DNA of 64,000 nt from DASQPR01 sp963836785. Its GTDB lineage: Bacteria > Actinomycetota > Actinomycetes > Mycobacteriales > Micromonosporaceae. The stretch's first letter is position 1, and every line of letters starts with the position of its first letter. Below are positions 1 through 7,254 of this stretch, piece by piece. The translations under genes and the position numbers were made by a program. Below the pieces are notes generated by a model, which was not told the DNA's origin, ran no database searches, and saw only the letters and a program-made list of their open reading frames with translations. Where the stretch lies: contig CAWIKW010000002.1 in NCBI GenBank assembly GCA_963836785.1, forward strand, positions 372,001-436,000, read 5' to 3'.

Positions 1-92
1 CCCTCGCCGCCGCGCTGGCCACGATCCCGGTGCTCATCATGGTGATCTATCTGTTCGCGGTCCGCCGCTCGGGTGCGCTGGAGGAGCTGTGA
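1..92 (+). CDS. ABC transporter permease, C-terminal end (partial)
   Basis: Only the last 29 codons are present; the reading frame enters from the left edge and stops at 90-92. The visible part is one hydrophobic helix followed by a short basic and acidic tail (VRRSGALEEL), as in the last membrane segment of binding-protein-dependent permeases. The next gene starts with a GTG that overlaps this stop. That next gene is a PotC-like permease, so this is most likely its PotB-like partner. This is inferred from context more than from sequence. Confidence 0.6.
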   Translation, partial: LAAALATIPVLIMVIYLFAVRRSGALEEL

Positions 93-904
93 CGCTGTCT
101 CGGGGCGCCCGCTGGCTGTTGCGCATCACGATGGCTGTCGGCCTCGCGGTGATCTATCTGCCGCTGTCGATCGTTCTCATCAATTCATTCAACGCCGACC
201 GCACCTTCGCGTGGCCGCCACCGGGCTGGACCACGCGATGGTGGACCAGCGCATGGGCCAACGACGGTGCCCGGGCGGCGTTGTGGACCTCGGTCAAGGC
301 CGGTCTCAGCGCCACCGTCATCGCGCTCGTGCTGGGCACGATGGTCGCCTTCGCCGTGGCGCGCTACCGATTCTTCGGCCGGAACTCGTTGTCGCTGCTC
401 GTGGTGCTGCCCATCGCCCTGCCCGGCATCGTCACCGGCATTGCGCTCGACACGGCGTTCCGCTCGGTCATCGAACCGCTCGGCATCGGCAAGGGACTGT
501 TCTCGATCGTCATTGGACACGCCACCTTCTGCGTGGTCGTCGTGTACAACAACGTACTGGCCCGGTTGCGCCGGCTCGGTGGCAACCTGGAGGAGGCCTC
601 CGCCGACTTGGGCGCCCACACCTTCCAAACATTCCGCCTGGTGACCTTCCCACTGCTGCGTTCGGCGCTGTTCGCCGGCGCGCTGCTTGCCTTCGCGCTG
701 AGCTTCGATGAAATTGTGGTGACCACCTTCACCGCCGGGCCCGGCGTGCAGACGTTGCCCATCTGGATCTTCAGCAACCTGTTCCGACCCAACCAGGCTC
801 CGGTCATCAACGTCGTGGCCTCCGTACTCATCGTGCTGTCCGTGGTACCGGTTTGGTTGGCCCAACGGATGGGTGGCGGCCAGAGCGCTGGTGGTCGGCT
901 CTGA
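89..904 (+). CDS. Spermidine/putrescine-type ABC transporter permease (PotC-like)
   Basis: A 271-residue inner-membrane protein with about six hydrophobic helices. It carries the EAA loop that contacts the ATPase (EEASADLGAHTFQTFRLVTFP region, from about residue 168). Length and layout match the PotC branch of the polyamine/opine/iron ABC permeases. The GTG start overlaps the upstream permease stop, so the two are translationally coupled. The ATPase and binding protein must lie to the left of the window. The substrate cannot be fixed from the permease alone. Confidence 0.88.
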   Translation: MTLSRGARWLLRITMAVGLAVIYLPLSIVLINSFNADRTFAWPPPGWTTRWWTSAWANDGARAALWTSVKAGLSATVIALVLGTMVAFAVARYRFFGRNSLSLLVVLPIALPGIVTGIALDTAFRSVIEPLGIGKGLFSIVIGHATFCVVVVYNNVLARLRRLGGNLEEASADLGAHTFQTFRLVTFPLLRSALFAGALLAFALSFDEIVVTTFTAGPGVQTLPIWIFSNLFRPNQAPVINVVASVLIVLSVVPVWLAQRMGGGQSAGGRL

Positions 905-958
905 GGCGAACGGGCCGCGTCGCGTCCGACTAGCCGAGTTGCCCGAGACTCCTCATGG

Positions 959-1744
959 TCACTCGGTGTCGTATTCGTCGTGGCGACGGAAGAAGTTGAG
1001 CGGGGCATCGTCGGTTCGTGCCTCGTTGCGTCCTCGCGGCGCGCGGTCGAGCCACTGGTACATGCCCCACAGACCGTCGAGCCCGCGCGCGTAGGCCGAG
1101 TACGTGTGGTACACGACGCCGTCGTCCATCGCGAAGGCGCTCATCCCGGGAGACTGCTGTGTGTAGGTCGCCCAGTCCGTGCCGGTCGTGGCGGCCCAGT
1201 CGGCGAGTGGCCCTTCGGTAACGGGCTCCTCAGGAGGCCGCAAGTCAAACTCGCGGAAGTTGTACTCGCCGACTCCCGACTGCTGCTGCTCCTCGCTACT
1301 GCCGACCTGGAAGTCAGGGTTGAAGTCGCTGGCGTACGAGGACGCCCACGGGAAGCTCCACCCCATCCGTTGCTTGTAAGTTTGCAGCTTCGCCAGCGGA
1401 GCCCGCGACACCGCCCACAGCATGACGTCATGGTTCGCCAGGTGTACGGCGAATCCATTGAACCCGTCCGCGATCGCGGAACATGCCGGGCACCCCGCGG
1501 TGTATTCGGGCCCGAACATGAAGTGATAGATCAGCAGCTGCGACCTTCCGCTGAACAGATCGGCGAGCGACGCCGGGCCCTCGTCGGTGTCGAAGCGGTA
1601 GTCCTTGTCGATGCGGACCCAGGGCAGCTCCTGCCGCCGCCGCGCCAGTTCGTCGCTTTGCCGGGTCAGTGCCTTCTCGGCCTCGAGCAGGTCCAGCCGG
1701 GCCGTGCGCCATTCCTCACGAGTTCCGATCTTGTGACTAGTCAT
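959..1744 (-). CDS. DUF899 thioredoxin-like family protein
   Basis: A 261-residue cytoplasmic protein of the DUF899 family, related to the thioredoxin/AhpC fold. The family hallmarks are visible: an N-terminal ELPWV..DYRFDT segment (about residues 39-52), then LIYHFMFGPEYTAGCPACS with a CxxC-type pair at Cys85 and Cys88. A C-terminal MDDGVVYHTYSAYARGLD block follows. The biochemical role of DUF899 is not established; a redox role is inferred from the fold and the cysteines. It is the last gene of a four-gene minus-strand operon, 11 bp downstream of the DUF2182 gene. An ArsR operator controls the start of that operon. Confidence 0.85.
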   Translation of the reverse strand: MTSHKIGTREEWRTARLDLLEAEKALTRQSDELARRRQELPWVRIDKDYRFDTDEGPASLADLFSGRSQLLIYHFMFGPEYTAGCPACSAIADGFNGFAVHLANHDVMLWAVSRAPLAKLQTYKQRMGWSFPWASSYASDFNPDFQVGSSEEQQQSGVGEYNFREFDLRPPEEPVTEGPLADWAATTGTDWATYTQQSPGMSAFAMDDGVVYHTYSAYARGLDGLWGMYQWLDRAPRGRNEARTDDAPLNFFRRHDEYDTE

Positions 1745-1755
1745 TTTTCTCTCCT

Positions 1756-2490
1756 CTACATGGGTGGGATGAGTCCGGGAACCGACGCGGGCGCGATGGC
1801 GATGAAGACGCCGAGTCCGACGATCGCCAGCGCGATCGGCACGTCGATGGCTGCCTTCGTCCGCAGCAGCTTTTGAGCAACGACGACGACGGCCATTGCC
1901 AGCATCCAGGCGATGTTCATGACGCCCAGCGCGACCAGCATGAGCATCAGTCCGATGCTGGAGCCGACGCAGCAGCGCCCGTACTCGAATCCGGAGCGGA
2001 CGTTGTCACTGCAGCGCCGGCGGAAGTGGCGCTTGAGCGGCGTGAGTTCGTAAACGCCGGCCGCGATCACCACCACGGCGGCGATGACGGACCCGTGTGG
2101 CCGGTAGACGGCGTACACCGCGACGCCCACGATTGCCCAGACGACAAGGTACGAGCCGACGAACGACGGTGCGGCAACCGCCCCACGGCCCGCATGAATG
2201 TGCTTGATCACTGCTGGGGCCGCCCCTGGGAGCATCATCGCGGCCATCATCGCCAGCCACAGTGCGGCAAACGACCCGAACGAACCAAGACCGGTGGCAA
2301 CGCCCATGTCCATTCCGGTCATCTGCCGGACGGCGACCACCCAACATGCGGCGGCGAGCCCCAGTGTGGCCGTGACCACGGCCACCGTCGCGGCCGTGCC
2401 CCCCGCCTGTTTCGCGACGGTGCCGGCGTCGATGGCTTCCGTCGAGCCGCGGTCCCAGGCGAAAGCGGAGGTGAATCGATGATCAGGCAT
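1756..2490 (-). CDS. DUF2182 integral membrane protein
   Basis: A 244-residue polytopic membrane protein with about six helices. It contains the DUF2182 signature WLAMMAAMMLPGAAP after a short MDMG motif, rich in methionines that may bind metal. The family is annotated as predicted metal-binding membrane proteins of unknown function. DUF2182 genes often sit next to a DUF1326 gene, but none is present here. The gene follows the ArsR gene by 8 bp and precedes DUF899 by 11 bp, so all are cotranscribed. A role in metal or redox stress is inference only. Confidence 0.85.
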   Translation of the reverse strand: MPDHRFTSAFAWDRGSTEAIDAGTVAKQAGGTAATVAVVTATLGLAAACWVVAVRQMTGMDMGVATGLGSFGSFAALWLAMMAAMMLPGAAPAVIKHIHAGRGAVAAPSFVGSYLVVWAIVGVAVYAVYRPHGSVIAAVVVIAAGVYELTPLKRHFRRRCSDNVRSGFEYGRCCVGSSIGLMLMLVALGVMNIAWMLAMAVVVVAQKLLRTKAAIDVPIALAIVGLGVFIAIAPASVPGLIPPM

Positions 2491-2498
2491 GGCGCCCC

Positions 2499-2867
2499 TC
2501 AGGCTTCCTCGAGTGGAGTTGTGGTAGGCCCGCGAGCGGATCGGTCGAGGTGTTCCGTCAACGACTCGAGCGGCCGGTCCCAGTCACGGGCCAGCGCGGC
2601 CAGAAACTGCTGTGCCACCTGCATCGGAGCCGAACGCAGCCGGTACCGCACGCGCCGCCACTCGCCGTGTTCGGCCGTTACCAAACCAGCCTCAGCCAGC
2701 AGGGCCAGGTGTTTGGCGATTGCCTGCCGGGTGATCGGCAGACGATCGGCCAGATCGGTCGCCGTAGCGGGCCCGCCCGCGGCCAGTGCGGCCAGGATGG
2801 CGCGGCGGGTCGGGTCGGCCAGAGCATTGAAGACCTGTTCGGCGACTGCCTCGATATCACGCGGCAT
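2499..2867 (-). CDS. ArsR-family winged-helix repressor
   Basis: A 122-residue ArsR/SmtB-type DNA-binding protein. It has the typical DPTRRAILAALA entry, a helix-turn-helix near residues 35-75 (ITRQAIAKHLALLAEAGLV) and the wing GEWRRVRYRL. No cysteine metal-sensing site is visible, as in the ArsR proteins partnered with AHSA1/SRPBCC genes. Its ATG overlaps the end of the SRPBCC gene by 11 bp. It probably represses its own operon through the two palindromes at 3305-3345. Confidence 0.93.
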   Translation of the reverse strand: MPRDIEAVAEQVFNALADPTRRAILAALAAGGPATATDLADRLPITRQAIAKHLALLAEAGLVTAEHGEWRRVRYRLRSAPMQVAQQFLAALARDWDRPLESLTEHLDRSARGPTTTPLEEA

Positions 2868-3288
2868 CGAGGTAGCTGACCAGTTCGCTCAGCTCGCTCG
2901 CCCAGCCCTTGACGTTGCCCTCGTACGCCGTGTGGTGAGCATCCTCGGGCAGCTGTGCGAAACCGCTTTCCACCACCGTTAACCGCGTGGCGGCGCCGAC
3001 TGGTTCGAGCGTGAACTCCACGTAGGTGCGGCGTGGATCCTCCTCGGGCAGACCGTAGATGTGCCAGCTGAACCCGAAGACCTTCGGCTCCTCCACCCGT
3101 TCAACGCGCATGTCGGCCGTGTGCCCATTGGTCCACCGCATGCTGGCCGACCCACCTGGACGCAAGTCGATCGTCGCCTCGTTGCCGAACCACGCGGCCA
3201 GCCCGTCGGCGGTGGTCAATGCCGCCCACACTTTCTCCGGCGGGTGAGCGATCTCCGCCGTGCGCTCGATCCGATCAGGAAAACCCAT
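2857..3288 (-). CDS. SRPBCC/AHSA1-domain protein
   Basis: A 143-residue single-domain START-like (AHSA1) protein with the family pattern AHPPEKVWAALTTADGLAAWF at the N-terminus and KGWASELSELVSYL at the C-terminus. Members bind hydrophobic ligands in a deep cavity, and the ligand here is unknown. I chose ATG 3288 because GGAGG lies just upstream of it; an in-frame TTG at 3300 would place that ribosome site inside the gene. It is the first gene of the SRPBCC-ArsR-DUF2182-DUF899 operon. The pairing with ArsR is a common actinobacterial arrangement. Confidence 0.9.
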   Translation of the reverse strand: MGFPDRIERTAEIAHPPEKVWAALTTADGLAAWFGNEATIDLRPGGSASMRWTNGHTADMRVERVEEPKVFGFSWHIYGLPEEDPRRTYVEFTLEPVGAATRLTVVESGFAQLPEDAHHTAYEGNVKGWASELSELVSYLDAA

Positions 3289-3613
3289 GACGACCTCCAA
3301 GATAGCAACCGGACGATTGCTAGATTATTGCAATCGGATGGTTGCGTCAATGCCCGTGAGCCGGCAATACCCGCCAGCACTCGGTCGGGCGCTGATTTGT
3401 TGGCTGGCGGTCACGATGACGTCGAAAGTTGCCGGCCGGCTGCCCCGATTCTGGGCTCCTTACCGACCGTACCGGCGACCCGCGCGACGCCATGTAGTTC
3501 AGCACGTGAACCGCTCCTGGCCTGCATCTTTGGCGGTATCGTCGCGGGAAACCGTGTGGTCGCGCGAGGTTCGCCAGGCGGGCCGCGCGCACTGGGGCGA
3601 GAGGGGACTCCCG
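3289..3613. other. Intergenic region, divergent promoters
   Basis: This 325-bp gap holds the operator-promoter described at 3305-3350. The rest (3351-3613) shows no gene I can support: the long rightward frame crossing it lacks a recognisable protein until GTG 3614. No further repeat or hairpin stands out. Confidence 0.6.
3305..3350 (-). promoter_or_regulatory. Promoter with two ArsR-type operators for the SRPBCC-ArsR operon
   Basis: Reading leftward, TTGACG (3350-3345), a 17-bp spacer and TAATCT (3327-3322) make a good sigma-70-type promoter. Two 16-bp near-palindromes, GCAACCGGACGATTGC (3305-3320) and GCAATCGGATGGTTGC (3330-3345), match at 13 of 16 positions. One fills the spacer and the other covers the expected transcription start. 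This is the expected layout for steric autorepression by the ArsR protein of the operon. Binding itself is inferred. Confidence 0.8.
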
Positions 3614-4222
3614 GTGTTCGTTCAGGTGATCCAGGGACAGGTGAAAGACGCGGGCAAGGCCCGTGAGGCGATCGATCGATGGGAGCGCGAACTGGCGCCG
3701 GGCGCGGACGGATGGCTCGGCTCGACCGGCGGTGTGACCGACGACGGCAAGTTCATCGAGCTCGTCCGGTTCGAGTCGGCGGAGGCTGCGCGGCGCAACA
3801 GCGAACGTCCCGAACAGGACCGGTGGTGGCAGCAGACGTCGAAGCTGTTCACCGGTGGCGCCAGTTTCAAGGAAAGCGATGACGTTGCGGTCGATGTCGT
3901 CGGTGACCCCGAGCGGGCCGGTTTCGTGCAGGTTATTCAGGGCCGGGGAAGCGACCCCGACCGCGCCCGGGAACTCATGCAGCAGGACTCCGGCGAATGG
4001 GCTGCGTTCCGCCCGGACATCATTGCCAGCGTGGCCGCGCAATACGAGGACGGGGGCTACACGATGGCGATGTATTTCACGTCCGAGGCGGAGGCACGCG
4101 AGGGCGAGCGCAAGGAGCCGCCGCCCGAGCTGAAGCAGCAGATGGCGGAGATGGATGCGCTGACCGTCGGCGAGCCGGAGTTCCTCGACATCAAGAAACC
4201 ATGGATGCACTCACCGCACTGA
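3614..4222 (+). CDS. Tandem-duplicated small alpha/beta domain protein, function unknown
   Basis: A 202-residue soluble protein made of two copies of one domain. The first opens with FVQVIQGQVKDAGKAREAID at residue 2 and the second with FVQVIQGRGSDPDRARELMQ near residue 103. Each copy ends in a strand-helix stretch resembling ferredoxin-like ABM/dimeric alpha-beta barrel domains (ELVRFESAEAARR; AMYFTSEAEAREGE). GTG 3614 is chosen because it begins exactly at the first repeat and follows a GAGGGG-type ribosome site. Fused tandem copies would form within one chain what related proteins form by dimerising. Function is not known. Confidence 0.8.
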   Translation: MFVQVIQGQVKDAGKAREAIDRWERELAPGADGWLGSTGGVTDDGKFIELVRFESAEAARRNSERPEQDRWWQQTSKLFTGGASFKESDDVAVDVVGDPERAGFVQVIQGRGSDPDRARELMQQDSGEWAAFRPDIIASVAAQYEDGGYTMAMYFTSEAEAREGERKEPPPELKQQMAEMDALTVGEPEFLDIKKPWMHSPH

Positions 4223-4260
4223 CCGAGATGGGGTACGCGGGGCGACGTGTGCGCCAACGG

Positions 4261-4430
4261 TTACGGGGGAGGTCGGCTGCGGTCCAGCGTGGAGAGCCGC
4301 GTCGTCGGGACAGTGAATCGCACGGTCGCGGACTGACCCGGCAAGAGGTGTACGCGACGGTAGCCGAGTAGCTGCGCCACCGGCCGGGTCACGGATCCCA
4401 CGACGTCGTGGCCGTAAAGTGTCAATCGGT
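4261..4430 (-). pseudogene. GH3 beta-glycosidase C-terminal remnant
   Basis: The minus strand encodes LTLYGHDVVGSVTRPVAQLL followed by GYRRVHLLPGQSATVRFTVP. This matches the fibronectin-III-like C-terminal domain of family 3 glycoside hydrolases, where VGSVTRPV and LxPGE/QxxTVxF are strongly conserved. The catalytic domains are absent and the frame ends at TAA 4261 soon after, so it is a stranded fragment. It lies beside a LacI regulator, consistent with a lost beta-glucosidase or xylosidase locus. Confidence 0.7.
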
Positions 4431-4478
4431 GTCGATAACGTTTGCGAACCGTGGCCAACACGGCTCTATGATCGTTAC

Positions 4479-5480
4479 GTGGATTTCCCGCACCGCGTGA
4501 AGATGGCCGACGTCGCCCGCACGGCCGGCGTTTCGGTGGCGACCGTCTCTAAGGTCGTCAACGCACGATACGGCGTCGCGCAAGCGACTGTCGACCGGGT
4601 GCAGCAGGTCATCGATCAGCTCGGCTACGAAGCGAGCCTCGGTGCGCAGAGCCTTCGCAGCCACCGCACCAACGTGCTCGGCATCCTGGTCGCCGAATTC
4701 GAGCCGTTCTCGACCGAGCTGCTCAAGGGCGCCTCATCCGAGGTCGTGAAGACCGATTACGAGCTGCTCGCCTACACCGCCGGAGCACGAGGATCCATGG
4801 TCGGCTGGGAGCGGCGCTCGCTCGCCCGCATGTCGGGCACGCTCATCGACGGCGCCATCCTCGTCACCCCCACCGTCGTGGAGACCAAGCAGGGCTTCCA
4901 CGTGGTCGCCGTCGACCCGCACACCGGGCCGTCCGGGATGCCGACCGTCGACTCCGACAACTTCACTGGCGCCGTGCTCGCGACGAACTACCTGCTAGGG
5001 CTGGGCCATCGGCGCATTGGATTCATCGGCGGTCGCCCCGACCTGGAGTCGGCGCGGCTTCGCGATGCCGGCTTCCGCAAGGCGATGGCGGAGGCCGGAG
5101 TCACGGTGGAGGAGTCGCTGGTGTGCATCGGTGGCTACCGGACCGAGACCGCCGAAGGGCCGGCCCGCCAGCTGCTCAGCCAGGCCGATCGCCCCACGGC
5201 CGTGTTCGCGGCGAACGACCTCTCCGCGATCGCCACGATGAAGGCGGCGCGCGGCCTCGGCCTCACCGTGCCCGACGACCTGTCGGTCATCGGCTTCGAC
5301 AACGTACCCGAGTCGGCGTTGGCCTCTCCACCTCTGACCACGATCAAGCAGCCGCTGCAGCAGATGGGGGCCGAGGCGCTGCGCCTGCTCGTCGACCTCA
5401 TCGCCGGCGTCGAGCGCGACACGCACGTACGGCTGCCCACGGAGCTTGTCGAGCGCGCCTCCTGCGCGCCGCCGCGCTGA
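4479..5480 (+). CDS. LacI-family transcriptional regulator
   Basis: A regulator of about 333 residues. The N-terminal LacI helix-turn-helix reads MADVARTAGVSVATVSKVVN and is followed by the hinge region. A periplasmic-binding-protein-like effector domain follows, with the usual VIGFDNVPESALASPPLTTI block near the C-terminus. GTG 4479 is the likeliest start; GTG 4497 or ATG 4503 are possible, and no strong ribosome site distinguishes them. An AACGTT core, typical of LacI operators, lies at 4437-4442. The adjacent GH3 fragment suggests it once controlled a glycosidase. No intact sugar gene is now next to it. Confidence 0.9.
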   Translation: MDFPHRVKMADVARTAGVSVATVSKVVNARYGVAQATVDRVQQVIDQLGYEASLGAQSLRSHRTNVLGILVAEFEPFSTELLKGASSEVVKTDYELLAYTAGARGSMVGWERRSLARMSGTLIDGAILVTPTVVETKQGFHVVAVDPHTGPSGMPTVDSDNFTGAVLATNYLLGLGHRRIGFIGGRPDLESARLRDAGFRKAMAEAGVTVEESLVCIGGYRTETAEGPARQLLSQADRPTAVFAANDLSAIATMKAARGLGLTVPDDLSVIGFDNVPESALASPPLTTIKQPLQQMGAEALRLLVDLIAGVERDTHVRLPTELVERASCAPPR

Positions 5481-5561
5481 CCTCGGCACTGACCATCGCG
5501 GTAGCGAGCAACACCGACGGTGCCGGAGTCGCTGCTGAGCCTGGTCACGCGGGACGCCGAT

Positions 5562-5591
5562 GCCGGCGCCGGCGTTCACGCCGGCCCCGGC
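5562..5591. terminator. GC-rich hairpin between convergent genes
   Basis: GCCGGCGCCGGCG (5562-5574), loop TTCA, CGCCGGCCCCGGC (5579-5591) pair at 12 of 13 positions. It lies between the stops of the LacI gene and the convergent hydrolase gene, with no T-tract, as is usual for high-GC actinobacterial terminators. Confidence 0.6.
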
Positions 5592-5606
5592 GGGCGATTG
5601 GTCGGG

Positions 5607-6434
5607 TCAGGACTGCAGGAAGGCCAGCAGATCAGCCTGGAACTGGTCTTTTCTCGTGCTGGTGAGGCCGTGCGGGGCACCCTCGTAGACCTTGAGCTCG
5701 GCGCCCTTGACGATCTTCGAGGATTTGCCGGCCGCGTCGGCGAACGGCACGATCTGGTCGTCGTCGCCGTGGATGATCAGCGTCGGGACGTCGATCGCCT
5801 CGAGATCCATCGTCAGGTCGGTTTCCGAGAACGCCTTGATGCAGTCGTACGCGCCCTTGAGCCCGCACGTCATCGACTGCTCCCAGAACTGGTCGCGCAG
5901 CCCTTGCGACACCGTGCTTCCCGGGCGGTTGGCGCCATAGAACGGGGCGCTGAGGTCCTCGTAGAACTGCGACCGGTCGGCCGACAAGCCCATGCGCAGG
6001 TTGTCGAAGACCTCGATCGGAAGCCCCTCCGGGTTCTTGTTGGTCTTGAGCATGAGCGGCGGGATCGCACTCACCAGCACCATTTTGGCAACGCGTGAGG
6101 TGCCGTGCCGCCCGACGTACCGGGTGATCTCACCGCCGCCGGTGGAGTGCCCGACGAGCACGATGTCGGTGAGATCAAGGTGCTCGATCACCGCGGCCAA
6201 GTCGTCGGCGTACGCGTCCAGGTCGTTGCCGTCCCATGGTTGGCTGGAACGGCCGCCCCCGCGGCGGTCGTGGGCAATACCCCGGTAACCATGGTCGGCG
6301 ACGAACATCATCGCGTCGTCCCACGCGTCCGCGGTCAGGGGCCATCCGTGGCTGAACACCACCGGCTGCCCTCGGCCCCAGTCCTTGAAGAAGATGTCGA
6401 CGTTGTCCTTGGTCGAAACGTGGCCTGTGCTCAT
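5607..6434 (-). CDS. Alpha/beta hydrolase, non-haem chloroperoxidase/esterase type
   Basis: A 275-residue alpha/beta hydrolase. The nucleophile elbow GHSTGG places Ser97, with an acid at Asp224-226 (HGDDDQIVP) and His255 (GAPHG). The FSHGWPL oxyanion motif is near residue 28. The sequence style (HDRRGGGRSSQPWDGND, VGRHG) is that of cofactor-free bromo/chloroperoxidase homologues, which in practice act as esterases or perhydrolases. ATG 6434 follows an AAAGGGG ribosome site and is preferred over an upstream in-frame ATG at 6467. It stands alone, with no partner operon. Confidence 0.92.
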   Translation of the reverse strand: MSTGHVSTKDNVDIFFKDWGRGQPVVFSHGWPLTADAWDDAMMFVADHGYRGIAHDRRGGGRSSQPWDGNDLDAYADDLAAVIEHLDLTDIVLVGHSTGGGEITRYVGRHGTSRVAKMVLVSAIPPLMLKTNKNPEGLPIEVFDNLRMGLSADRSQFYEDLSAPFYGANRPGSTVSQGLRDQFWEQSMTCGLKGAYDCIKAFSETDLTMDLEAIDVPTLIIHGDDDQIVPFADAAGKSSKIVKGAELKVYEGAPHGLTSTRKDQFQADLLAFLQS

Positions 6435-6627
6435 GGAATGCCCCTTTCCCGTGAGGTCGGTGCCCACTGCGGGACGCTACCGGCGGGCCGGCGAGCGGCG
6501 TGACCGAACGCGAAAATCGCTCATGAGTCGTCCACTCGGCTCCGCCGAGCTGCGAGCGCAAGACCTGTCAAGGCCGCTGGTACGTATGCGCTGGCGATCG
6601 CGGGATCGGTCAGAATTGGTCGTCGTC

Positions 6628-7188
6628 TCAGGTGTGCTCCTGGATCAGGACGGCGGTGGTTCCCTTGACCAGGGCGCGGAAAGTGTGCGGCTGATCGCCC
6701 GGATAGCTGATGTAGTCGCCCGACCGGAGAGTCTCCGGCTCCTGGGCCGGGCCGACCAGGGCCCGTCCGCTACTGAGCACCACGTGCTCGACGGTTCCGG
6801 GCATGTGCGGATCGGACTGGCGCCCCTCGCCCGGCTCGGCGACCACCCGGTAAATGTCGCGTCGGCCGCTCGTCGGCGACGTGTTGAGCAAGCTGGCGCG
6901 GTACTCCGAGGTAGCGTTGGCCAGGGTCGGACCGTCGCCGGCGCGGATGAGATTGATCTGCGACTTGGGTGCTTCGAGTAGTCGCGAGACCGGGATGTCG
7001 AGCGCGACCGCGAGCGCCCACAGTGTCTCCAAGCTCGGGTTGCCTGCCCCCGATTCCAGCTCGGACAGCGTGGACTTGCCTATCCCGGCTCGACGGGCCA
7101 GCTCGCTGAGCGTGGTGCCCGTACGTTGACGTTCACGGCGGAGGCCTTCGGCAACCATGGCTGCCGGCGGACGACTGGTTTCGGCCAT
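6628..7188 (-). CDS. XRE-cupin transcriptional regulator
   Basis: A 186-residue regulator. The N-terminal XRE helix-turn-helix (TLSELARRAGIGKSTLSELE, about residues 25-44) is joined to a C-terminal cupin sensor domain (HMPGTVEHVVLSSGRA ... LRSGDYISYPGDQPHTF). It is divergent from azlCD. This XRE-cupin plus AzlCD pairing recurs in bacteria and implies control of branched-chain or other amino-acid export. The start codon is preceded by TGGAG and sits in a 10-bp inverted repeat shared with the azlC start. Confidence 0.92.
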   Translation of the reverse strand: MAETSRPPAAMVAEGLRRERQRTGTTLSELARRAGIGKSTLSELESGAGNPSLETLWALAVALDIPVSRLLEAPKSQINLIRAGDGPTLANATSEYRASLLNTSPTSGRRDIYRVVAEPGEGRQSDPHMPGTVEHVVLSSGRALVGPAQEPETLRSGDYISYPGDQPHTFRALVKGTTAVLIQEHT

Positions 7189-7254
7189 GTTCGCTCCAGT
7201 GGAGTTTCGTTCGGCTTGACGAACGCTCGGATACGGTTCATTGTAGCGAACATG
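7186..7254. promoter_or_regulatory. Divergent XRE-cupin/azlC control region with CGTTCG boxes
   Basis: CATGTTCGCT (7186-7195) and AGCGAACATG (7245-7254) are exact inverted repeats that contain the start codons of both divergent genes. Between them lies CGTTCG-6-CGAACG (7208-7225). On the minus strand TACAAT (7245-7240) is a good -10 for the regulator. These repeated GTTCG/CGAAC boxes are the likely binding sites of the XRE-cupin protein. No ribosome site precedes azlC, so it may be leaderless. Confidence 0.65.

Noticed and set aside
3260..3613. Long in-frame extension before the tandem-domain protein
   Set aside because: The extra 118 residues cross the ArsR operator region, have no domain features, and the repeat starts exactly at GTG 3614.
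5607..6434. True haloperoxidase
   Set aside because: The Ser-Asp-His triad is that of a hydrolase; peroxidase activity in this group is a side reaction.
7126..7251. N-terminal extension of azlC
   Set aside because: It would run through the divergent regulator gene and promoter; the AzlC family starts near ATG 7252.
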